Origin: Ancylostoma caninum
Lineage: Eukaryota > Nematoda > Chromadorea > Rhabditida > Ancylostomatidae
NCBI GenBank assembly: GCA_037903475.1
Contig: JBAJFG010000074.1
Location: 248,001 to 312,000 of the forward strand
Direction: 5' to 3'
DNA length: 64,000 bases
Positions 63,874 to 64,000 of this stretch are shown here, in pieces; positions within the stretch are counted from its first letter, which is position 1, and every line of letters begins with the position of its first letter. The notes below the pieces were generated by a model, which was given only the letters and a program-made list of their open reading frames with translations, was not told where the DNA came from and ran no database searches. The translations under genes were made by a program, and so were the position numbers.

Positions 63874-64000
63874 CTGAAGAAGTCAGGTTGTGAAGGAAAA
63901 AACGGCACTATTCCACTTCCACGGACCCAAAAACTTGATTTTTTTTTCGATCGAAACTGTGCATAGAGGGGGGAGGGGTATTTGAAGTGCTGGACACGAA

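Overview
The window is nuclear DNA of a nematode, most likely a strongylid and probably a hookworm. Three things suggest this. The genes are cut into many short exons with TTTCAG-type acceptors, and some acceptors sit just upstream of start codons as expected for spliced-leader addition. A near-intact mariner of the cecropia/Hsmar1-type (bandit-like, bandit being a hookworm element) is present. TTAGGC-type telomere-like words also occur. No bacterial feature is visible. All gene models were read by eye from splice signals, reading phase and family resemblance.

Layout. 1-7.74 kb (minus): WDR24-like GATOR2 subunit, with its 3' end beyond the left edge. 7.98-9.40 kb: non-autonomous Mutator-like element with a 10-bp target duplication. 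10.87-12.0 kb: long inverted repeat carrying tRNA-like boxes and telomere-like words. 12.11-17.26 kb (plus): a tiny PIGY-like GPI-biosynthesis gene followed after one base by a complete 20-exon ABCF3 gene. 18.57-19.06 kb (minus): a weak candidate with a histone-fold-like exon. 19.5-23.4 kb: MITEs, a SINE and minisatellite. 23.4-28.4 kb (plus): start of a secreted C-type-lectin gene whose first intron is filled with Penelope-like retroelement debris and hammerhead-like motifs. 28.5-35.8 kb: repeats, including a 2.8-kb terminal-inverted-repeat element interrupted by an intact mariner. 35.9-42.4 kb (plus): 3' exons of an unidentified, probably extracellular, protein, with a 338-bp (AC)n tract in an intron. 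42.6-46 kb: mariner fossil, solo LTR, 1.55-kb foldback element, minisatellite. 46.9-58.5 kb (plus): von Willebrand A-domain gene. 58.5-63.4 kb: repeats only. 63.46-63.87 kb (minus): 3' exons of an unidentified gene entering from the right edge.

Functionally, WDR24 (nutrient sensing to TORC1), PIGY (GPI anchors) and ABCF3 (cytosolic ABC ATPase) are housekeeping genes. The lectin and VWA genes look like secreted proteins of an expanded nematode family and share an exon design. The strongest novelty candidate is the PIGY-ABCF3 pair: one 3' splice site (12288-12289) could serve both cis-splicing of PIGY and spliced-leader addition for ABCF3. Second is the set of hammerhead-like cores linked to Penelope-like retroelement remains.
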